DNA of 64,000 nucleotides from Alentia gelatinosa (GCA_950022655.1 OX465589.1:28311970-28375969); one strand, 5' to 3'; shown: positions 1 to 11,168, numbered from the stretch's first letter. Notes: generated by a model not told the origin, from the sequence alone. Made by a program: numbers and translations.

Positions 1-46
1 TGCCCAATATAGAGCCTTACTCCCTCTGGGTGTAAGTCACACATAT
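1..46 (-). repeat. Internal A2 repeat of the Ngaro-like element
   Basis: Matches 4580-4625 at 45 of 46 positions in direct orientation. Known Ngaro elements end in B1-A2-B2, so this copy is read as A2. Its B2 partner is not in the window. Confidence 0.7.
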
Positions 47-117
47 TGTTGATGGAAGCAACTGGAAGACGGGGAGATTGGAGGAGCCAGGAAACTCGAA
101 AACGAGCCCAAGCCCAG

Positions 118-1098
118 TTAAACAAAACTACTCAACTTTCGAGAAATCCTGAGATCCTTGATTATTTTTGAATCAGTCGATTCAGATAGGTATAGAAGTA
201 CCGCCCAAGACTTCCAGTCTCCCACACGTTTTACCTCGTGGATAGGAATTCCTATCGTCACCAAAAAAGTGGCCCCGCCTCTCCTGAGACTGTGAGGGCT
301 ATATCGGCCTGTTAGACCGGATAAATAAGACATATGTTTGAGTTTTTTATAATATACATTATAATCATAAGGTTTAATAACTTTAGAACCAGGATCCGGA
401 AACAATGGATCAGATGGCTTAAGAGAAAACCTAGAGACAATCAAAGACAACCAATGTACAGGACATAATGGGGTATGAGAACGATTAATTGGTAGTTTAA
501 AAGTTCTGTCTTTGAATTGTATAGTTTTTGAAGAATCTATACATAATAGCAAGCCATAAGAGGTAAATTCCACTGAATTCCTCAACAAAATGTGTGGAGA
601 ATTGGTAACGTGAGACTTCCTTAAAAGTGCTCTAAATGACAAGGTAACGGCACCCCAAAAAACTAGATCCTCATCATAGCTCATATCGAGCAATTTGAAA
701 ATGTCCAATAATTGATGAGGGTGGTAGGGTGTTGCCGGATTTTGATGATTACCAATAACTCTTTTGATACCCATAAGTGTCATTTTGATTTTAAAACACG
801 ATTTTTCCACATGTGGGACATCAAAATAATTATGAAGTGCCCAAACTGAGCTGAGGTAGTTGATGATCGATACATATTTCAGGGAATTGGCTAAATATGA
901 TAAATATAGACAAATAGTATCCACACTAGCTGGGAGTGGGTCAAAATCATATGAAATACAAAATTCAATAAATCTCTTCCACTGGGATTTACGAGTCACC
1001 CATGTATTCAGGGACCATCCTTGAATCTGGTAATCTAGGCACTCTGCTTTGATTTCGTCAATGTTTCCTGAAAGGACAGCAGATAGTATCTGGATCAA
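118..1098 (-). CDS. Tyrosine recombinase (integrase) of the Ngaro-like element
   Basis: A 326-residue frame with the tyrosine-recombinase signature. A basic box LLRKSHV lies at about residues 158-164, with the first catalytic Arg near 160. HSLRR lies at 269-273 and supplies the HxxR pair. A Trp-containing GDWKSW lies near 293-298, and the nucleophile is probably Tyr 303 in LLYL. In YR retrotransposons this enzyme inserts a circular DNA copy by recombination instead of by DDE integration. The frame overlaps the end of the RT-RNase H frame by 41 nt. Its 5' codon is not ATG and the first ATG is over 100 codons in, so it is probably made by frameshift or from the overlap, as in DIRS-like elements. 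No stops interrupt it. Confidence 0.85.
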   Translation of the reverse strand: MIQILSAVLSGNIDEIKAECLDYQIQGWSLNTWVTRKSQWKRFIEFCISYDFDPLPASVDTICLYLSYLANSLKYVSIINYLSSVWALHNYFDVPHVEKSCFKIKMTLMGIKRVIGNHQNPATPYHPHQLLDIFKLLDMSYDEDLVFWGAVTLSFRALLRKSHVTNSPHILLRNSVEFTSYGLLLCIDSSKTIQFKDRTFKLPINRSHTPLCPVHWLSLIVSRFSLKPSDPLFPDPGSKVIKPYDYNVYYKKLKHMSYLSGLTGRYSPHSLRRGGATFLVTIGIPIHEVKRVGDWKSWAVLLYLSESTDSKIIKDLRISRKLSSFV

Positions 1099-3130
1099 TC
1101 AAACGATTCAAAACGTCATGAAAACGATAATCAGATATTCTTGATAATGAATCCGCCAGTACATTATCCTCTGATCTTATGTAATGTGCCCTTAGGCGAA
1201 TGTTGTTTAGGGAAACGATCCAGAAAAGTTCGCGGATCCAAGTCATGGCGGATAGATTTGAGCTTTTACCCGTGCGAATCATGCTTATCACTTGAGTATT
1301 GTCTATGTACAAGTGGAGGACCTTATTTTTAAACGTCTGACACCATCTAGTGATAGCCCTGACCACTGGCCATAACTCTAAAACATTTATGTTTTGGTCA
1401 TAACTATCGAAAATAGGAGATATATCAGAGTGTCTACAGGTAAGACAAGGTTGGCCCCAAACACCAAAAAGAAAATCACAATCAGTGTGGGCCCCAAATC
1501 CACTCATTGAGGAGTCGGTGTAACACACACGATGGTCTTGGACATAATCAGGAATTAAAGATCGACCATTAAAGATTGAGATGAAGCAGTCCCACCATTT
1601 AAGGTCCGCACTAATAGAGTCGGTAACATTGATACGGCGTTTACCATGGTAGTCTTTCAGTGCTTGATATAAACGGTGCATAAAAGTGCGGCCTCCATGT
1701 ACTATTATAGAGCAATGCGCTAAGTATCCTACTAGGCTCTCAAACTTTTTGTATGGAATCCAACTTTTGGAACTTAATTCTACAATTAGATCCTTAGCGG
1801 ATTTGATTTTGTCATCAGGTAATGATAACTCAAACTTACAAAAATCAATAAAAATGCCCAAGAACTTGACCTTTTGGCTAGGCTTGGTGGTTTTGTCCTT
1901 ATTTACTACAAATCCCAGATACTCAAGGGTAGAAATAAGTTTAGACTGATAAGTCTTACAAGTACTCATATCTACTGCGCAAATGAAGAAATCATCTAGG
2001 TAATTGATACATGATGCAATTGAGAAGAATAACAAGAATCTAGTGACAAAATCAGACAAACAGTTGAAGATGTAAGGGCTAGACCGACCGCCAAAACACA
2101 AACGGTGGTCTAGAAAAACAGACTCGTCCTCATCAGGGAGAGACCAACGGAAACCTTGTAATTTTCTATGAGCGGGGGCAATATGGACAGAACGATACGC
2201 TGATTTTATATCTGTAACGCAGCCATATCCGTTGGCGGAGATAATCTCGGTGGCACTATCAATACTGTTGAAGTGGAATTTTTGGGCAGTATTTTCCATA
2301 TATGAATTAATACTGGTGCCAAACGGCCTACGGCAGTCGGTTATGGGGCGTAGGCTCCCGTCCTTCTTGCGGACTGCCCCCATGGAATGAATACATTGAG
2401 GCAATTCTTCAACTCTGGAGATCTTGCCTGCTTCCAATTCATCTTGAACATTACTACTCATTTGAAAACAAAAAGGTTCTGCACATATTGAGTTGTAGTT
2501 TGCACAATCATACGAATTACTGAATCCTTCATCCACTATGGGGAAACCACGACAAATACCAGTAAGACAAAACATGTCTCGGGACAAATAGTTGTCCATA
2601 AGAAAAACAGCCGAAGCCCATGAGCAGGGTTTTAGTTGGATAGGACTACCATTCAGGGTGTAACGACAGTTGCAGGCCGACCTACAGTCGAAGGAAACCG
2701 GAATGTGTGCACCATCATCTATGCAAATACAAAAACAGTAATTATCACCCAAAAGGGGTTTACTACAGTTGACATCGGTGCAGCGATTTTTTAAGGATAC
2801 CAATTCGCTATCAAAAGTATAACCATCTCTAGTCGGGACGATAATCTCTATTATCATTCCAGTCTGACCTTGTGAAACTATACATTGTGTACGATCATGA
2901 TCATTTGTGAAAGAAGATTCCAATTTTGGTTCAATTACCTCGGGTTCATCTACTACAAGTGGAATTTCATCATAACCTATATGTCCCTCGCCATTATCAA
3001 ACTGGGTATCATGAAAATGACTTACGTCGGGGGTATCACAATCTTGTAACGGGTCACTAGTTGCAGAATAGTTATCACCTGATACATCGAAAACCATAGA
3101 ACTACTGTGGGGATATGAGAGGGGGCCCAC
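1058..3130 (-). CDS. Reverse transcriptase-RNase H of the Ngaro-like element
   Basis: An uninterrupted frame of about 690 codons. The first codon is GTG; the first ATG is 11 codons in, at 3095-3097. RT motifs appear in order: KKDGSLRPITDCR (about 255-267), motif A TDIKSAY with Asp 307, and motif C YLDD at 377-380. The RNase H domain follows with TDSS (about 538), an ELWP glutamate (about 595), an LYIDN aspartate (about 610) and a LAD aspartate near 660. Residues 1-240 are Cys-rich and unassigned. It starts 15 nt after the gag stop and overlaps the recombinase frame, a compact polycistronic layout. All catalytic residues I can check are present. Confidence 0.88.
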   Translation of the reverse strand: MGPLSYPHSSSMVFDVSGDNYSATSDPLQDCDTPDVSHFHDTQFDNGEGHIGYDEIPLVVDEPEVIEPKLESSFTNDHDRTQCIVSQGQTGMIIEIIVPTRDGYTFDSELVSLKNRCTDVNCSKPLLGDNYCFCICIDDGAHIPVSFDCRSACNCRYTLNGSPIQLKPCSWASAVFLMDNYLSRDMFCLTGICRGFPIVDEGFSNSYDCANYNSICAEPFCFQMSSNVQDELEAGKISRVEELPQCIHSMGAVRKKDGSLRPITDCRRPFGTSINSYMENTAQKFHFNSIDSATEIISANGYGCVTDIKSAYRSVHIAPAHRKLQGFRWSLPDEDESVFLDHRLCFGGRSSPYIFNCLSDFVTRFLLFFSIASCINYLDDFFICAVDMSTCKTYQSKLISTLEYLGFVVNKDKTTKPSQKVKFLGIFIDFCKFELSLPDDKIKSAKDLIVELSSKSWIPYKKFESLVGYLAHCSIIVHGGRTFMHRLYQALKDYHGKRRINVTDSISADLKWWDCFISIFNGRSLIPDYVQDHRVCYTDSSMSGFGAHTDCDFLFGVWGQPCLTCRHSDISPIFDSYDQNINVLELWPVVRAITRWCQTFKNKVLHLYIDNTQVISMIRTGKSSNLSAMTWIRELFWIVSLNNIRLRAHYIRSEDNVLADSLSRISDYRFHDVLNRLIDPDTICCPFRKH

Positions 3131-3145
3131 ATCCGGGGCCGTATC

Positions 3146-4492
3146 CTATTTCACAATCTTAAGTTTACGAATAAACTCGCAGTCGGACCTTGCATGGTCT
3201 CCCTCACAGACAATGCACCTGTGATCGAACCTACAGTTTGTTTGGGTACAATTATTGTCTTGGAATGTTATACAAAAACGGGTTTTTGTACGATCACTCT
3301 TGACTCTCATGGTCTTGGTGCCCGATTTAGTCACATTCTTCCCTTTTTGCTTCTCCACACCTCGAGTTCCATCTACACCGAGGAAACGGGTGGAAAGTTC
3401 TGGATCAACTCCGACAAAGGATTCACCATCAAGAGCCATCTTTTTTCGACATGATTCATCGTACTTGCAAAGCGCATGTGTTGTGTAGGTACGGTTCTCT
3501 GCTTTTTCAGCTAGATAGCGTACATGCTTCAAGTACGATGTAATGTCACAGTCTTCTTCATACAACTCAAGACATAGGGAAAGAGACGAAAAAATTAACA
3601 TCTCAAATGACATTGTCTTGGATCTGTCCGATTTATCAATAAAACGCTTAAGAGCGAACTTACGTAGGAGTTTTTTCTCTTTTATATGAGACAGTCTCTT
3701 GGATGACGATTTAGTAGTTCGGATCTTGTTGCGATGCTTGCGTGTCTTTTTCCTCCTGGATGTATCAGAACTGTCTACGTCACTGGTGTCACTGGTAGAC
3801 GATGAGTCGCTTGAGATGCTTGAGGTAGAGGTAGAATCAGACTCATAGGCAGATACATTTGGAGCCGATTTAGATTTCCCAATATGATCCATATCCTTAA
3901 GGAGTTTGGAGGAGCGGAGTCTATGATCCGATTCCTCTGGCATACGGTCTTTGCGGCGGCGGTCTCGATCAGCTGATGTGTAGTCGGTAGGCCCTCTCCC
4001 TTGGTCCCGGTCACGAACCCGGTCACGGTCACGGTCACGGGTCGATGCCTTGTCACTGCACGCGTCAGTAGTTTCTGTGCCTTGAAAGTTGGTTTTCGGT
4101 CTAGCACTAGTGCCCAGACTCAAACTCCCCATTTGAGCCAAAAGGGAATTCAAAGATGTTTCTATACCTCCTAATCGGCCCGATACATTACGAAACTCGG
4201 TTCGAACTTGTGTCTTTAAGGCAGTGGCATCGATTTCTGTATCTGTATTTTCGTCTGCCCATAGGCCGTCCTTCGGAAGGTCCTCGTCCTTCCCGCCGGC
4301 GCCCGCCATTGTTTTACGAGGGACGGTATCCAATTGGTAATCCGTACCTGGGTTTTCCATGTGAGTACACTTCTTGCCGGTCGGTTTGAAGTGTGACGAC
4401 CCACAAGTGACACAAAAACGAAGTCTTGGGGGCATATCCGATACCAGGGCGCCCAGTAAAATTACGATGACGAACATGTGAAAAGGCGTCAT
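3146..4492 (-). CDS. Gag-like protein with CCCH/CCHC zinc motifs, Ngaro type
   Basis: A 448-residue frame starting with ATG; a second ATG at codon 20 may be the true start, since it directly precedes a Cys motif (CVTCG...C). The middle is very polar, with an Arg-Asp dipeptide run and Ser-rich stretches. The C-terminal third has an alpha-helical block with Y..H..L..K spacing, and ends in a Cys-rich finger (CITFQDNNC..., CRFDH, then CIVCEGDHARSDC). The gag-only element at 42.3-43.4 kb has the same order: N-terminal Cys pair, acidic linker, helical block, C-terminal finger. It is expected to form the ribonucleoprotein that packages the element's RNA. Confidence 0.75.
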   Translation of the reverse strand: MTPFHMFVIVILLGALVSDMPPRLRFCVTCGSSHFKPTGKKCTHMENPGTDYQLDTVPRKTMAGAGGKDEDLPKDGLWADENTDTEIDATALKTQVRTEFRNVSGRLGGIETSLNSLLAQMGSLSLGTSARPKTNFQGTETTDACSDKASTRDRDRDRVRDRDQGRGPTDYTSADRDRRRKDRMPEESDHRLRSSKLLKDMDHIGKSKSAPNVSAYESDSTSTSSISSDSSSTSDTSDVDSSDTSRRKKTRKHRNKIRTTKSSSKRLSHIKEKKLLRKFALKRFIDKSDRSKTMSFEMLIFSSLSLCLELYEEDCDITSYLKHVRYLAEKAENRTYTTHALCKYDESCRKKMALDGESFVGVDPELSTRFLGVDGTRGVEKQKGKNVTKSGTKTMRVKSDRTKTRFCITFQDNNCTQTNCRFDHRCIVCEGDHARSDCEFIRKLKIVK

Positions 4493-4579
4493 CTGATTTG
4501 GAAGGTGAGGTCGAAAGTGAGCCTCACCTGTACAGGTGTGTGAAGTATGAAGGCAGTGGTGCCACCTAGTGGTTGTTCA

Positions 4580-4625
4580 TGCCCAATATAGAGTCTTACT
4601 CCCTCTGGGTGTAAGTCACACATAT
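4580..4625 (-). repeat. A1 terminal repeat of the Ngaro-like element
   Basis: Direct repeat of 1-46 with a single mismatch. It lies 87 bp upstream of the gag start on the minus strand, so it marks the 5' end of the element. Confidence 0.75.
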
Positions 4626-6974
4626 ATGACCCCATGGGTAAAAGATCAGGCCCAAATAAAGGCATAATAATAAGTCTATCATACTTCTAATAGATTTACC
4701 ATATAACTGCAGATACAAAATTTCCTTGGTGGTGATTAGCACGTGGTAAGCCTTTATAACTCCCCTAGTATAGACCTTATTGAGGTATCCCAGAATTCAG
4801 TCTATTATCTATTCACAAGTTCCCGTTTTCGCTGGTTACCGACGCTGTATGGTGATAGACCCTTTACCCGTAACCCAGAATTAATGCAGTTTAATGGTTT
4901 TCAGAAATTTCAAATTAACATTCTGATGCCAGAAATGGAAATTTCAGCAATTTCTACATGGAACTCCGAAATTATGTTCAGTTTCTCCAATTATAAATCC
5001 AAAAACTGTGGTTCATGTTGTCGTAGTGTGGCCAGTCAATCGGGAGCGGAAGTTTGCCTTACCCGGGGCGATAATGGGGAGTTTAGTAACCTCTGGAGGC
5101 TGTATTTAGTGACGGGTGACTTACCTCTGGCTCGAGGCGGATTTCCACCTTCTCCTGCCCGTCTCGCTTTACTTCACCGATGCCGCGCGACAGCAGTGAC
5201 AGGTTGAGGGTATTGCCCGCCATGACGCGGAAACAGCGTTCTCATCAAACCACAGCCTGACGTTTTCCCTCTGGTGACATTAGCAAGTCGTCATGTCATC
5301 GTCCCTGATGTGGCATGTCGTCTGGAGAACATCCACAGCCTAGATGGCATATCTCCGAGCTCTGTATAATCACTGTGCACTTTATGATGTCCTTCACTCC
5401 ACCAGCCATGTGTTTTAACAATCAATTAGAATCCACCTGGTTGATAATCCCCTGGGTTACTGTTACTCTACTCCTGAGTGGGAATGTCAGTGTCAAAGCG
5501 GGTATTGATCATGTTATCAGTTTTCTTATGCCTGGGGATATATCTGTGTGCATTCCGTCTGACCTCTTATGTCCTATACACCTGTGATTAAATTGTGGAG
5601 ATATTGAAGTCCGCTGCTCGCAAGTATAACCGTACGTCTCGACAAGTTGGTCTCGGTGTCTAAGGCACTGGCGAGGTAATAAGTCCGGTCTCACGCGCAC
5701 ATAACAGGACGTGTGTTCCTCATAAGTCTCCAAATAGAAGACCATTTAAATCCCTGCGCCGAGTGATTACCACTTAGCCAAACACACCGACTCACTCACT
5801 GCAGCACCGGTCTACACCGCTTACAAAATGTACCTGCACACTGAACCACCCACCACTTGTAAGATCCAATATCAGGGCAGTGACAATCCATAATCTATCC
5901 ATATATTATCTTCCGGGAAGTTGACAAACTTTGGTGGCGTATAGATACATATTATCGTGTATTTGTATGTGTGTGTGTGTGTGTGTTTTGAGGTCCGTCT
6001 TGTGTCGTGTTGGTTTGTTGAGTTAGGGTAAGGTAGGAGTTAGTAGTTCCACTAATCCGCACCAGGGGCGTTAGTGTACCGGTGGCTACTTTGTTTGGCG
6101 TTGCCCTGTGCGAACCGCTGCGGCAGGTGCTTGTGACGTCACACGAGGCCGCGTAGACAGGCCACAAGTCTTCATTGTTTATTTCATACACTCCACACCA
6201 AATTAAATATTGTACATGTACTCAGATTTTCATTTGATTTTATCAATGTAATACCGAAGTCATTATGAAAGAAATTCAATTATATTGTCCCCGTTTTGGT
6301 GGGTTTTTCTTGGTTCATTATTTCTAAATTTGAGGACAGAAGGCTATTCAATAGGTGTTTGTAATTATTGTTCCATTTATCCGCAGAACATTGTGTAAAA
6401 CAATCACAGTGTGGTATACGAGTATCAACAAAATATTAGATGCATGCACATGTATGCTCAATAGTTTCTAATCATTTATAGATGGATGGGGTTTGTTGAT
6501 AGATATTCCCCTTGTATTATACGAAAAATTAGCTAGATAAAGAGTTCTTTGCGTTACACAAACAACAATTCCCATGCGATAAGATGGACAGTTAATCATG
6601 GGCCCGTTGAATAATCTAGGCTCCTACCTGACGACCTTTGTCTGTACCTCGTTCAAGGGTTATCGTTTAATAAGTTTAAAGTTCGTTCGCTAAGGCAGTG
6701 TTAGCCGTCCATAAAGTCGTCCACAAGTGCTGAATTTATATACATTATATACAAAGTTGACCCACATCGTCCCTGGGTCTCCTTGGCGTACAGAAAAGGG
6801 TCTTTCATGTCAGATCCTAGATTATTCAACGGGCCCCTTGACACATGGTAATGACCCCGCTACCTACCACAACGGGGACAACGCAAGGCTAGAATTCTTA
6901 TTGAACTAATCATCAAACATTCTACACAGTGTTTGTCTTTGGGAAAGTTTGCACACTGAATGATAAAAAGCATG
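4626..6974. other. Intergenic, no gene seen
   Basis: No frame here has coding character. The only simple repeat is a short GT run near 5967-5986. Confidence 0.6.
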
Positions 6975-7056
6975 CGCAGTCGGCAGGATTCGAACCTGCG
7001 CGGGCAGAGCCCAATAGATTTCTAGTCTATCGCCTTAACCACTCGGCCACGACTGC
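6975..7056 (-). tRNA. tRNA-Ser (anticodon AGA)
   Basis: An 82-nt class II tRNA on the minus strand. The 7-bp acceptor stem is GCAGTCG/CGACTGC with a G discriminator, as expected for serine. A D-arm GGCCGAGTGGTTAAGGC and a TTCGAAT T-loop are present. The anticodon stem GATAGACT ends in a CTAGAAA loop, which gives AGA. A long variable arm (TGGGCTCTGCCCGC) pairs. There is no intron. Confidence 0.96.
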
Positions 7057-7188
7057 CCAGTTGCATACGGAAGTTTTCATTCCATTATTATAGATATGTT
7101 TTAATCAATTGAATAATGGAATTTGTGGATATGATTTGATGAGGTGTGCATTTTTAAGCATGTGCCGAAAACGTATATATATAGACAA

Positions 7189-7324
7189 TATTGACTGGTT
7201 TCTGATACAAGCGGCCGTATGCTCCGAGGAGTTGACGCGTAGTAATATCCGAGCGTATGCGAGGATATTGCGGAGAGTCAACTCCGAGGAGCATACAACC
7301 GCTTGTATCTGAAACCAGTCAATA
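7189..7324. repeat. Fold-back hairpin, 48-bp arms
   Basis: Arms 7189-7236 and 7277-7324 are reverse complements at 46 of 48 positions. The 40-bp centre holds a second small hairpin (AATATCC...GGATATT). It shares GTTGACGCGTAGTAAT in inverted orientation with the fold-back at 7.8 kb, so both belong to one family or one larger element. Confidence 0.85.
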
Positions 7325-7754
7325 CTGTATTCATTATCCACCTTTTCTGGACAAGTGGCATGTCAATATCAGTTCGTTATAGCTATGCACTATTTTTCCA
7401 TACGCACTATTTTTCCGTATTCGCCACCCGGAGCATATAACATATCCGTATGCGCCGGGTATGTCCATACAAACGCCCTATGTGTTTTCTATGGACACTT
7501 TGTATTAGGTGGATGATAAAACCTGAACCTTTAGAGTGTTATCTATTTTTATTACCCACCTGATACGGAGTCTCCATACTAAGTCTATGGAGATTACAGA
7601 TCGCTACTGAGGAGGATACGGAGCTCCGTACCCTCCTAGGAGGATACGGATTTTTGAGATGAAAGTAGTCCCAAACATAATTTCTTAATTACGTTGAAAA
7701 GTTTTCTAACGATCATATTTATTGCTTAAATCTAAAAATAAGTGAGTAATAAAT

Positions 7755-7875
7755 ACAACATTACCATGATTTGGATCCGCGTGGTTGTATCCTCCTTGTA
7801 GATGACGCTGCGCATTACTACGCGTCAACTACTCGGAGGATACAACCAGGCGGATCCAAATCATGGTAATATTGT
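7755..7875. repeat. Fold-back hairpin, about 41-bp arms
   Basis: Arms 7755-7795 and 7835-7875 are inverted copies with one mismatch in the inner 36 bp. The loop holds an inner TGACGC/GCGTCA stem. Between this and the first fold-back (7325-7754) lie short related pieces such as a repeated GGAGGATACGGA-like motif, but no gene. Confidence 0.85.
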
Positions 7876-9718
7876 GTATATACTTCCACGCTCATTCACC
7901 AATGATGAAAATACCATTTGGTCCTAGTTTAATGTCTAAACCCAGATTCAACATTCCCAAGGAGAGTTTGAGTCACTTCATAGCGCAAACGAGTATACAG
8001 TAGCCTATAGGGTTGTGGGTATACATATTCTGTTTCTAATTCCAAAACGACCTTCTTTTTTTTTATAAGATTTTATTAGGGTCTTCTTATTTTTGTTTTC
8101 CAAGCTCGGCTATCGCCGTTCCGCCGCCTGGTCCCTCTTAATTACATGTCAGGAGATGACATCCTTCCATTTATAATTATACAGGCGAGACGATTCGTAT
8201 AACTACAATCTGGGTAAATGCTTTACACACGCTTTTGCTGTGGATTAATGAAATGAGACCAGTCAATATGGGATGATATAGTATTCAACTTATTATTCTA
8301 ATCACGATTTCAATTCAAGAACTTAATACTAACAACTCCATGTTTTCTCTCGTTATCTTGAGGACAACTAATATAGTATACTACCTGTTCTAGATATGGG
8401 GTTTAGGCCTACCTTTTAATATGGTAAATCACATGGGGTCCACCTATCGCCCTATGACATATATAAACAACATCTGTTATTTAATATAGCTGCAGAGTAT
8501 GGTGATATAAAATGATGTACCACCCTACTTTGAAAGCACATTCTGATTGGCTGAAAAAAATCACACTGACCTACTTACGACATACTATCAGTGACTTGCA
8601 GCACTCTGCTAATGTATGTGTGCAAAGGATCATGGGAGTTGAAGAAAAATGAAAGCAAAAAATGTACCTTGTTTCATTCGATAAAAATTTTCCACTGCGA
8701 GCTCATGGAATATTTTCATTGAAAGAAACGCGGTACGCGAGTACGTACCAGTAAGGTATATATACATTTGATCTTAGTACTAATAGAAGGCATAAAGAAT
8801 ATGACACTGACAGTCTGTAGCATAAGGGAAATAATGAGCTGCAATGTAAACGTGATCAAACGTTTAGTAAAGACGCCGATGTTAATGTTCGTATTGACAT
8901 GGAAACAGTAGAAAACATAGTTACACATGCTTACATGTGATTCCAAGCATTAACGACATGTATAGGTACCAAACATAGGCGTCAACCTAGAGACCTTTTA
9001 GTTAATTTAAGTGTGTGTGCGCATCTATTGACATAGTTTTATGCGCATTTAAGGGTGGCGTTTTTGTAACAGTAAATGTCTGTATGTGTGCGTCTAAGTA
9101 ATATGTAAAATATTTCAAAGGTACATAACTCGTTCCCTTTCTTAACATGAAAACTGGGGAATCAAGAGATAAAACAGATGTCTCTGAAATAACAATAGGG
9201 CCAATGACAAGCACACAGAGCTTTGTTAGAAGTCCGGGTTACAGGAATACAATGTAACTTCCTTTGTGGAAGAATTGTGTGCGTCCACCTCGTTCGGCTA
9301 CCAGCGTGCTTGTGGCGCTTGCCTACTCTGGCGCCTGTCCTGTGATTAGTGCCCCGTGAGTCCTGGTGGCGGCGCCACCTTCCGATGACGCTTCTAGCAG
9401 GCTGTGGTGTCGTACTCGTGACAACTCACCCTTTATATTTATACAGGGATGTCAGTTAGGGCCAAGGACAAAGGTGGAAATGTTTTCGTGTGGATTTTTC
9501 TGCCTTAGGGAGATCGGAAAAATTTGGATACCATGGGGATGAGGGTATGTGGATAGGTTCAAACCACTGTTTTATTGAAGTAAATGAGGCTAAATAAATA
9601 TGATCTTTGCTTGACAAACGGAAAATGAATTATATATTTTGAATATGAAAAAGTGGATTTCCACGGAAAAATGGAAAACTGACATCTCTGTTTATATAAA
9701 GGTGGTCTCTTAATATGG

Positions 9719-9720
<2 letters not shown>
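7876..9720. other. Intergenic, no gene seen
   Basis: AT-rich, with a poly-T tract near 8055-8064. No coding or RNA gene signal was recognised. Confidence 0.55.

Positions 9721-9799
<79 letters not shown>
9721..9799. repeat. (TA)n microsatellite
   Basis: About 39 uninterrupted TA units. The tract makes apparent Tyr-Ile frames that are not genes. Confidence 0.97.
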
Positions 9800-9804
<5 letters not shown>

Positions 9805-9974
9805 CGTGTGTATTGGGTGTGTGCGTGTGTGTAAATAGCTCATTCTTGCATATTGCTGCAAATTTTTAGCTAAAACAGATAGAAACACAACTCAGAGAAG
9901 GGTGTATAAAGAACGTTTTAGTCACAACAGACCGTCCTTGGGAAAATGGATGGGGGGGGGGGGGGTAGGGTGGC

Positions 9975-11137
9975 GTTCACTCACGGCCCTCACTTCCTCG
10001 GGGTCCGTGGCCACGACGTCGCCTGACACAATACGGCCCAAAAACTGTACCGACTGATGGGACAACTGGCACTTGGAAGGCTTCACTTTGAGGCCCGTCC
10101 CCCGGAGGCGGGACAGCACCTCTCCCAGCCATTGCAGGTGTTCCGTGAACGTTCCCGAGAAAACGATCACGTTGTCCAGACAAGACGAAGCACGACGCCC
10201 ATAGAAGGCCCGGCAGGGCAGCCCCCATAAGCCTCTCAAACGTACCAGGGCTTGTTACAGAGGCCAAAAGGCATCACTCTGTACTGATACAGCCCCCGAT
10301 GGGTGGAGAAGACTGTCTTCGGGTGGTCAGCCTCCCTTAACCTCCACCCGCTCACCAGTTTGAGAGTACTAACCACTTGGCCCCAGTCCACGGGATGATG
10401 CCCCGCTCATTGATAAGCGAATCACTAGACAGTCCGTGAAATCAGTCTTGAGCCTACCTAAACCGAGAACAGAATTTTTAAAAAGAAGCCCGGCTTATCG
10501 TGGTATAACATTATGGAATAACCTACCGGAAGCTATGAGAACCCTTAAGACAAAGCAAAGTTTCAAAACACAAATTAAGAAGATTGATAATCTTTCGACT
10601 TAGCTTGGATCAGGAATGTAAAATACGTTCTAACTTACACCATCCATAAGTAGGTTGTAAATTCTTCTCAGCTACCTAAACACGGGTGTGCTGATGAATG
10701 TTGCCAACGGTCATAATACGGAGTGCCTCACCTTTTATATGCTCCATTTCCTATCACCTTACTCCTCGTTCATTATTGTTCTATTTTTATTATTAATCAT
10801 ATATTCTACTCCTTAAACTACCCAAACTTAGTTACCACATGTCAGTGTGAGGATATCTCGATGTCCCTCCACGACAAAGAAATCAACCATACTGTACAAT
10901 GGGTACGGTGGCAGACCGCTAAATGTAAATTGGCGAACTTTATCCAATAAAAAAAAAAATGTGTCCAGGGAATCGTCGACCCTTGGGAGCGTCATTGATT
11001 GTAACAGAGTTTACGCGGTGGTAGTCCACACAGAACCTCACCCTCCCATCCCGTTTCCTAGCAAGAACTACCGGAGACACCCAGGGGCTGAGAGAGGGCT
11101 CTGAAAAGTGTCAACTCCCTACTGAACTCAAACCCAA
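9975..11137 (-). pseudogene. Ty3/Gypsy reverse transcriptase remnant, interrupted
   Basis: Minus-strand Gypsy RT pieces. The upstream block at 10961-11137 reads [15 protein letters not shown] and [11 protein letters not shown], the finger and palm start. The downstream block at 9975-10330 reads MPFGLC, then CLDNVIVFSGTFTEHL (an altered YLDD region) and LKVKPSKCQL with VQFLGRIVSGD. Frameshifts separate the blocks, and a plus-strand non-LTR copy (about 10425-10960) is inserted between them. No protease, RNase H or integrase is left. A poly-G run follows at 9951-9965. Confidence 0.8.
10425..10960 (+). mobile_element. 5'-truncated non-LTR retrotransposon copy
   Basis: Plus strand. It starts within the end of an RT ORF (LWNNLPEAMRTLK and FKTQIKKI are typical of the last 40 residues of Jockey/CR1-type RTs), followed by a stop, about 350 bp of 3' UTR and an A-run near 10949-10960. 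It interrupts the Gypsy RT remnant and so is younger. I could not fix a target duplication. Confidence 0.6.
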
Positions 11138-11168
11138 CATCCCTCTCTCGATACCTCCCTCCTGACCT

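Larger units (their letters stand above)
1..4625 (-). mobile_element. Ngaro-like tyrosine-recombinase retrotransposon, coding part intact
   Basis: Three long open frames run on the minus strand in the order gag, RT-RNase H, tyrosine recombinase, which is the DIRS/Ngaro order. There is no integrase, protease or DAM methyltransferase, so Ngaro-like fits better than DIRS1. A 46-bp repeat with one mismatch stands at each end (1-46 and 4580-4625). This fits split direct repeats (A1 at the 5' end on the right, A2 on the left), with the closing B2 expected just outside the window. The stretch at 47-117, between the recombinase stop and A2, would be B1. No frame is broken, so the copy is young and possibly still able to move. 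Confidence 0.85.

Noticed and set aside
4156..4389. Plus-strand and alternate-frame ORFs across 3.2-4.4 kb
   Set aside because: Shadows of the intact Ngaro gag frame on the minus strand.
9559..9888. Frame with a Tyr-Ile run
   Set aside because: Produced by the (TA)n microsatellite.
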